Shown here one piece after another: positions 58,601 through 64,000 of a stretch of 64,000 bases of DNA. Below the pieces are notes generated by a model, which searched no databases, was not told the origin of the DNA, and saw nothing but the letters and a program-made list of their open reading frames with translations. Position 1 is the first letter of the stretch, and each line of letters opens with the position of its first letter. The DNA is taken from NCBI RefSeq assembly GCF_031877795.1, contig NC_133948.1, forward strand, positions 10,090,948-10,154,947. The letters are read 5' to 3'. Origin of the DNA: Strix aluco. Taxonomy: Eukaryota; Chordata; Aves; Strigiformes; Strigidae. Made by a program: the position numbers and the translations under genes.

Positions 58601-61600
58601 GCTTTGGCCAGAAACGAGGCATAAGGATAAGAAAGGGAAAGAAATGTGGGGGAATAGACAATCTACCATCTGCTAAGAGGAGCTACAGGCATTGTGGTTT
58701 GAAGGGAAAAAGAGATTATTACTGTACCTATCCAAATGAATACTGAAAGGTCATTACTGACAGAGAAAGTTCAAAGGAGCCATTCAGACTCTTTGCACTC
58801 TTGGTGGACATATTACATGATAATTTTAAGTTTAGCAAATTCCTACCAATGCCATGCTTTTCCATCAGAGTGATAAGCTCTGCTTCTGTCAGGTAATCAG
58901 GAGGACTGGTTTGCTTTTCCAGCAATTTTATTTCACCAATTGGAAAAAGATCTCCTTTCTCACAATGGGGAAGGCTCTCTTCTAATGGGATGCTGTGCCA
59001 CGGCATAATTTCTGTGAACCCTGGAGGTAAAGAAACAAGCAAACAAAAATAATGAGAGCTTATCTTCACAGCTTTCAAAAGACCAAGGTATAGGTTTCTA
59101 ATTTTAACATGGGCTGCATTATACAGATCAAAGTTAAGAGGTTGTCTGCCGTATCGTGCAGAAAATATCTGAGGCTAGGAATACTGAAGAAATACAGTAT
59201 CACAAGACTATCTCTCACTATACTGCATCAGATCTATTTTGTGTGTGACTTGAGTCAGGTTGATGTATGTAAAAATCTAAACACTCTCCCTAAATGAAAG
59301 CACAGTGCCAGAATGGATGGGAAGAATTTCTTAAAAAGGAAATACAAATAGTAAGTCATATTAATGTAATAAGAACTACTGGGCCAGCTTATCATAAAAA
59401 GCTCAGTGGTGGTGCTACATTCTTTTTACAGAGGCCCAAGAAAAAAGTCTGTCTTTGTGTAATATATCCCCCAAAAAGAATTTGCAGTCTGTAAAAAGAC
59501 TGGTCTTCACAGTGGCAAACGTAGCGTTAAATCTTTGAGACTACTACATGAAAAATAAGGGGGTTTTTATTGTAACTGAAGTATGGAAACGAAGACAAAG
59601 ATTTGGTTTCTAGTCTTGATAGCTCAAAAAACGTCTTCAAAATTGTACCCCAAAGCTTCACTTTGATATCCATTCAATGCATTAATGGGAAGAAGAACCA
59701 TAAAATCTGTTGCTAACTACTTGCTCCCTGATTAGTCTTACCTGGTGAAGTTACGACTTTTCCAATACAGGTGAAACGTTCTGGGCCAATACTGAAGGAA
59801 ATGGTGGTTTGTAGGTACTTGCAATCAGCGCTGACAGTGGCAATGAAATGCCTAGTTATATACTCATACAGTCGCCATCCATCTCCACCTGAGAATAAAC
59901 AACATCTTACCCACAAAACTCAAGTCCTGCAGCTCTATGTAAAATCTGCGCTAAAAGGTACCAGATTTCCACAGGTATCACAGGAAATACTGGTATCTAA
60001 AAAAAAAACCAGAATTCAAAAGTCCATCCAGTTTCCCCTTCAAAATTTCCTGCCTATATAATCGTCACGTCACAGAAACATGAGCAGCGTGCAGATGCTC
60101 TTGGAGGACTGCCAATTTAGACAGCCCATCTCCCAGTTTTGCAATGTGTTTGAACAAGAGGGTAAAGTAGAAAAGACTTTTCTTTTTTGCTTAGAAAAAC
60201 TAAAAAAACAGACAGGAACAAAAATAAAATGATCTACTGCTGAGTGCCACTGGAGACAACACCCTAATCTAAATCCTAAAATGGGATTCTAGTGGCAACT
60301 GCCACACTGGGCAGCTTGAAGTCCTGCAAGAGATCTCTCTAAAATAGTATTTATTAACACTAATATAGGTTAATTTCGAAAGCAAAGTTTACTTATTCAC
60401 AATCTACAGAGAAGAAATGGAATAGTCGAAAGGTTATACTGCTATGAACAGCTTCTAATTCTTAATCCTGTGCTTTGCATATTTCATCTTGCTGTGTAGA
60501 TAAAGAAAAAAAAAATCTTACATGTCCATTCAGTACCCTGTACAGTTACTCAAAATTTTAAAGCATTTATTTTTCTATCAGAGATTATTTCATCAATTCA
60601 TGAAAATCAGAAGTTATCAGTTATCTAGCAATCTTAGCTATTCCTAATAAACAATACATTCACTACACTTTCTTATAAACTTAAAATCTATTTTTGAGGG
60701 ATCAGTGTACAGAAAGCCAAATGTTACATTTAAATACAAAACTCACAAACCATAGAGACTAAATTAAAATGCAGTTGAAGTTTGACTTACAAGCGCAAAA
60801 ATACAGCAAAATTCCAAATACTTGGAAGCTACTATTCTGGGGTAAATCTCTCCTAGAGAAAAGTAGGCATTGAGTTGTTACGTTGGCTATTCCTTTTTCT
60901 TCGCAGTACTATGGTCCCTGGGATCAATTACTGACGAGCAGACCAGCTCTGAACTCCACTGTCACCAGTAGTTTAAGTCAGGATAGTCTGTTCTCTCTTC
61001 ACTTCCTGCCATTCAAATTATTATGTTTTTTGTTGAAACTCCGGGATTTTCAAACTGGCTCCTATACCTTAAGGAACTAATTTCCTCACATTGTGTTCCA
61101 ACGCTACTGAATTTGCCTATACCTAATTCTGCTTCTGTTGCAGCTCTCATTGGGGTGATGGGAGGATGGTCTCCTGCATCATGGCCTTTCCTTGGACGGT
61201 TAATGCCTTCTGATAGCAATGCTTTTACCTGGGTGAAGGAAGAGAGAGAAAACAGGCTGGCTGAAGTGGATAACAGGTCTCTCTTACAGGTTAAGAAACT
61301 TTCCAGATCAAATCCTTAACAATACAATTTCCATAAATAAAAGCAATTACAGATATTTATTGTTTCTGAAGACCTATAGGTTATAATATACCAAGTAAGA
61401 TATTCTAAAACACAGAGTAGAGAATGATCTGTTAGTACAGGTTTTGCTTCATGTACTCACAGTTTCTGCCCAGTAAGGATTATTGGCTTGTTGTCTCAAA
61501 CATCCTTTCAAGTCAAAGTTTTCAGGATAATGGGTAGTTTCAGTTCGAGGGTAGCTAATATAACCCTGAGTATAAAGACGCTCTGCTATTTGCATGGCAT

Positions 61601-63057
61601 GTTGTGGACCCATTCCTAAGATGGGACAGGAGAAAACAAAAATCATCTACACATCACTGTGATTATGATTTGTTTGCTGCATCTGAAAGTATACCTTACT
61701 GAAGCATTTAAATAAATCATGGTTTGTCCTTTCCGTAAAACTTTTGTCACCTTGATCTTACCCAGCATTTCACTTTTGACAAGCTTTCTGAACTTGGATC
61801 CCTCCCCCAAATGATATATTACAGGGGGAGGAGGGTATCCAACTATATTTGATACTGTCTTGATTATTTCGTCTGAGAAGCCAAAATATTTTCCTTTAAA
61901 ACAGTATGAAAATCTGAACTTTTACACATACCTAAAGCAGCACTGGCCACTCGTAGCATTTCTACCGTGTTCAGAGCCAGTGGTCTCTGCTTCACCTTCT
62001 CTTTTTTACTCACAGATTCTACCTAGAAAATAGCATTTTCCCAGTAAAAGTTTTGAAGTTTGGTAACTGGTAAATGTATAATTTCAATCATGCCTACAAA
62101 CATGTGGCATACCTACCATTATCTATTCTTGTCATATCTGTTTTGTTTTCTTAAAACAGTAACCACCAATATATTTTTACTTTAGAAAAGTAAAGTATAC
62201 TTCAGAAAAGTATCTCTGACTGAAGGTAATTTTACCAAATTCTGAAGTTGCAGTCCTAAGGTCCCTTTGTGCTACAGACTAAATGAGGCCTATAACTGGG
62301 AATGGAGCGAGGTAGCTTATTGCTATCTTTACTTCCCATTTACCTCAGCAGCACATACTTTCAGTGCTACAAGGATTTAGTGCTTATTCCAAGTAATGGT
62401 CCTAACTCTAAGGATCCAGATTTTTAAAAGCTTCATGCAGTCTTTGAACCTTGATGGCTATAAGCACTTAAATCCAAACATAGTGTCAAACAAGTATTGA
62501 ACAGAGCAGAATTAGAAGTTAATTGGCTATAAAGACTGTACCATACACATGATTAAAAATTTAACTGCAGGAATATTGCCACATAAGTAATTAAATTCTG
62601 ATTTATACAATGTCTCATGGGAAATAAGAGGTCTGCTTGGAGAGATCTGAACAGTATTTCTTAGCAGGTTTAGTAATGAAGACTTCCAATCATGAGTGAT
62701 GATCACTTCCAAAGTCAATATTAAGGGGCTTCTGCTGAGATGACCACACTAGCATAATATAACCACAATAAAAAAATCTCTTGCCTTTTATTTTCATTTA
62801 CATAAAATTGAATGGAGTAAAAAAACAAGATACAGATATTCTACACTCAACAAAACCAAAAAAAAAATGCAGCAAATGAAATATTAAATGGTATTTCCTT
62901 TATATGAAATATGGCTCTACTGACACTTAGTAAATATTCTTACCTTTGCTTCTTTTGCCATCTTTGTTATATTCAGGAACATTTGAGCAATTTCACGATC
63001 AAACACCCTCACTCTATCCCAATCCAAAGTGAGAGAACTTTCTTTTTCAGGGTTCAC
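55216..63057 (-). CDS. TOP3B: TOP3B DNA/RNA topoisomerase III beta, 3' eleven coding exons (partial)
   Basis: Type IA topoisomerase that passes single strands through a transient 5'-phosphotyrosine break. The vertebrate enzyme works with TDRD3 and FMRP on DNA R-loops and on mRNA. CDS is the minus-strand join of 63057-62944, 62022-61932, 61615-61461, 61228-61123, 59888-59742, 59020-58847, 58039-57911, 57668-57519, 57073-56973, 56734-56533 and 55697-55216: 1851 nt, 616 aa plus stop. The residues align with human 247-862 without net length change. The catalytic motif YISYPRTE is present (Tyr equivalent to human Y336), followed by [12 protein letters not shown], a series of CxxC zinc-binding pairs and a C-terminal RGG/RGRG basic tail. 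The TOPRIM half (human 1-246) must lie beyond the right edge. Splice sites are GT-AG throughout and all phases close. Conservation, catalytic residues and intact frame indicate a functional gene. Confidence 0.97.
56533..56734 (-). CDS. TOP3B: TOP3B exon, human 636-702
   Basis: It encodes [36 protein letters not shown] and [19 protein letters not shown], with CxxC pairs that complete one zinc site and begin the next. It ends with a split Gly codon before gtagga. Confidence 0.96.
56973..57073 (-). CDS. TOP3B: TOP3B exon, human 602-635
   Basis: It encodes [20 protein letters not shown], then [14 protein letters not shown], opening the first cysteine pair of the C-terminal zinc-binding region. 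The acceptor is tttcacag and the donor gtaagt. Confidence 0.96.
57519..57668 (-). CDS. TOP3B: TOP3B exon, human 552-601
   Basis: It encodes [20 protein letters not shown] and [13 protein letters not shown]. It is the last exon of the catalytic core before the zinc-binding C-terminal part. The donor gtaaaa is a weaker consensus but is required by the frame. Confidence 0.95.
57911..58039 (-). CDS. TOP3B: TOP3B exon, human 509-551
   Basis: It encodes [18 protein letters not shown], then [20 protein letters not shown]. This completes the core topoisomerase domain. The acceptor is gcggcag and the donor gtcagt. Confidence 0.96.
58847..59020 (-). CDS. TOP3B: TOP3B exon, human 451-508
   Basis: It starts [18 protein letters not shown] and ends [20 protein letters not shown]. 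The second block is a strongly conserved type IA signature around the gate. The donor is gtagga. Confidence 0.96.
59742..59888 (-). CDS. TOP3B: TOP3B exon, human 402-450
   Basis: It encodes [19 protein letters not shown], then [20 protein letters not shown]. Both match the human sequence closely apart from scattered substitutions. The donor is gtaaga, with a split Gly codon at each end. Confidence 0.96.
61123..61228 (-). CDS. TOP3B: TOP3B exon, human 367-401
   Basis: It encodes [20 protein letters not shown] followed by [10 protein letters not shown]. The H-x-x-x-x-HPPITP block is a conserved type IA topoisomerase element near the active site. The acceptor is ttcacccag and the donor gtatag. 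Confidence 0.96.
61461..61615 (-). CDS. TOP3B: TOP3B exon with the catalytic tyrosine (human 315-366)
   Basis: It reads [20 protein letters not shown], then [18 protein letters not shown]. The Tyr of SYPRTE is the nucleophile that forms the covalent 5'-phosphotyrosine (Y336 in human), and the adjacent Arg is also conserved. The donor is gtgagt. Confidence 0.97.
61932..62022 (-). CDS. TOP3B: TOP3B exon, residues equivalent to human 285-314
   Basis: It encodes [20 protein letters not shown] and ends with a split Gly codon before gtatgt. The human counterpart is [25 protein letters not shown]. Confidence 0.95.
62944..63057 (-). CDS. TOP3B: TOP3B exon, residues equivalent to human 247-284
   Basis: 38 codons, phase 0 at both ends. 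It contains [18 protein letters not shown], identical to the human segment. The acceptor is ccaatag and the donor gtaaga. It is the most upstream TOP3B exon found in the window. Confidence 0.95.
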
Positions 63058-64000
63058 CTATTGGACAAAAAAAAGACATATTAATTCCCACCAACTCTAT
63101 TACCAGAAGTGTGAGAATGAACATTCCCAACGACAATCCAGCAAGCAAATCCTAATAATACCTGTACTAGGACACAAGTGCTTCAAACATGCAGTCATAC
63201 TCTTTTTCACAGGGGCTTTTGAGAAGGATGGAGCACTTTTAGTTCTGGGGTCAGGGGAATGACTGGAATTATTCCCACAGTTAACTGAAATACTATTCTT
63301 GGTTTTAGTGCTGGGAACAGTAAAGGCTGAAATGGGCAGAAATTCAAAGTTTACCATTTTGATTTAGCAAAATCAATCATTTGTATTAATGCCTAGGTCA
63401 TGTTTTAAGTCCCATGTACAAAAATAAATATGAAGTAAACAATATGAGAGAGTACAAAACTCTCTGAAAACAGGCACCAAACATTTCCTAGCATGACACA
63501 CGAGACGCATCAGAGAAGAGATGACAGTAGACACCAGATTTCATCTTTTTGTAATTTTAAAATCTAAAAATGGCAACTTTTTACCATCTATCCCTTATTT
63601 GTTTAAAAAAGTCCCTGTGATCACAAGCAGTAAAACCATGCTAGTCTGCTCTCAGAGCTTGGACAGCAGCAAGGCTATAAAACTGCTATAAGCTGCCAAA
63701 GTACTCAGAGGACTCAATTGCCAATTAACACAATGAGCATTTTATTTGCTTTAAAATTCCAGTACTCAGCAATGCCAATGTTTGTTGGCAGCCTAATTAA
63801 TTCCTGGATTCAAATTAACAACACAGTCAGTCCAAGGACCCCAGGGAACAAAAGAAAACCATTTTAAGTAGTCTTTTTGGCTGAGTCTAAGCTTAGATGG
63901 TTAGCACTGAAGAATTCTTATAAGCAGCAGACAATAACCACTTTAATACAAAACTGACATCCTGGAATCTGTTCTCGGGAGAGTGGTGACACACATGTGA
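63058..64000 (-). other. TOP3B: TOP3B intron, runs off the right edge
   Basis: Sequence upstream of the exon at 62944-63057. The preceding TOP3B exon (ending near human residue 246, WVLQAK) is not visible here, so this is intronic to the end of the window. No repeat was recognised. Confidence 0.85.

Larger units (their letters stand above)
55698..62943 (-). other. TOP3B: TOP3B introns inside the window
   Basis: The introns are 55698-56532, 56735-56972, 57074-57518, 57669-57910, 58040-58846, 59021-59741, 59889-61122, 61229-61460, 61616-61931 and 62023-62943. They range from about 230 to 1230 bp, are AT-rich, and contain no repeat or extra exon that I recognise. The exons between them are listed separately. 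Confidence 0.9.

Noticed and set aside
1-64000. CRISPR arrays, bacterial operons, prophage or defence islands
   Set aside because: The window is spliced vertebrate DNA. No evenly spaced repeats, operon-like frames or prokaryotic genes were seen.
1-64000. tRNA, rRNA or known microRNA genes
   Set aside because: No A-box/B-box pair in a cloverleaf, no rRNA-like stretch, and no hairpin long enough for a standard microRNA precursor were recognised by eye. A covariance-model scan would settle this.

Overview
This is nuclear DNA of a vertebrate, most likely a bird. It has large spliced genes with GT-AG introns, CpG-island promoters and very few interspersed repeats. A CR1 LINE 3' end of avian type lies at about 53.2 kb. 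The species cannot be named from the sequence. No bacterial, viral or mobile-system gene cluster is present, and I found no undescribed multi-gene system.

Three protein genes lie head to tail, all on the minus strand: MAPK1 (only coding exon 1, 1410-1552; the rest lies beyond the left edge), PPM1F (complete, seven coding exons, 30154-50030, 435 aa) and TOP3B (the last eleven coding exons, 55216-63057, 616 residues equivalent to human 247-862; the 5' half lies beyond the right edge). The order MAPK1-PPM1F-TOP3B on one strand matches human 22q11. Every exon listed was placed by translation, reading-frame phase and splice dinucleotides, and all phases close across each gene.

Layout: 1-1409 MAPK1 intron 1; 1230-2400 CpG island with the MAPK1 promoter and first exon; 2.4-21.9 kb gene desert with a polypurine satellite, an old CR1-like relic and a possible retrocopy tail; 21.87-30.15 kb probable PPM1F 3' UTR or flank with several poly(A) signals and one perfect hairpin; 30.15-50.03 kb PPM1F, including a CpG island inside intron 2; 49.64-50.43 kb PPM1F CpG-island promoter; 50.4-55.2 kb intergenic with CR1 and a diverged duplication; 55.2-64 kb TOP3B.

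The three products act separately: an ERK2 kinase, a PP2C phosphatase acting on CaMKII and PAK, and a DNA/RNA type IA topoisomerase. Nothing here suggests co-regulation beyond conserved neighbourhood. The points most worth a second look are the intronic CpG island of PPM1F, the perfect 18-bp-arm hairpin downstream of PPM1F, the AATAAA-plus-A23 tract in the desert, and the very short predicted TOP3B 3' UTR.
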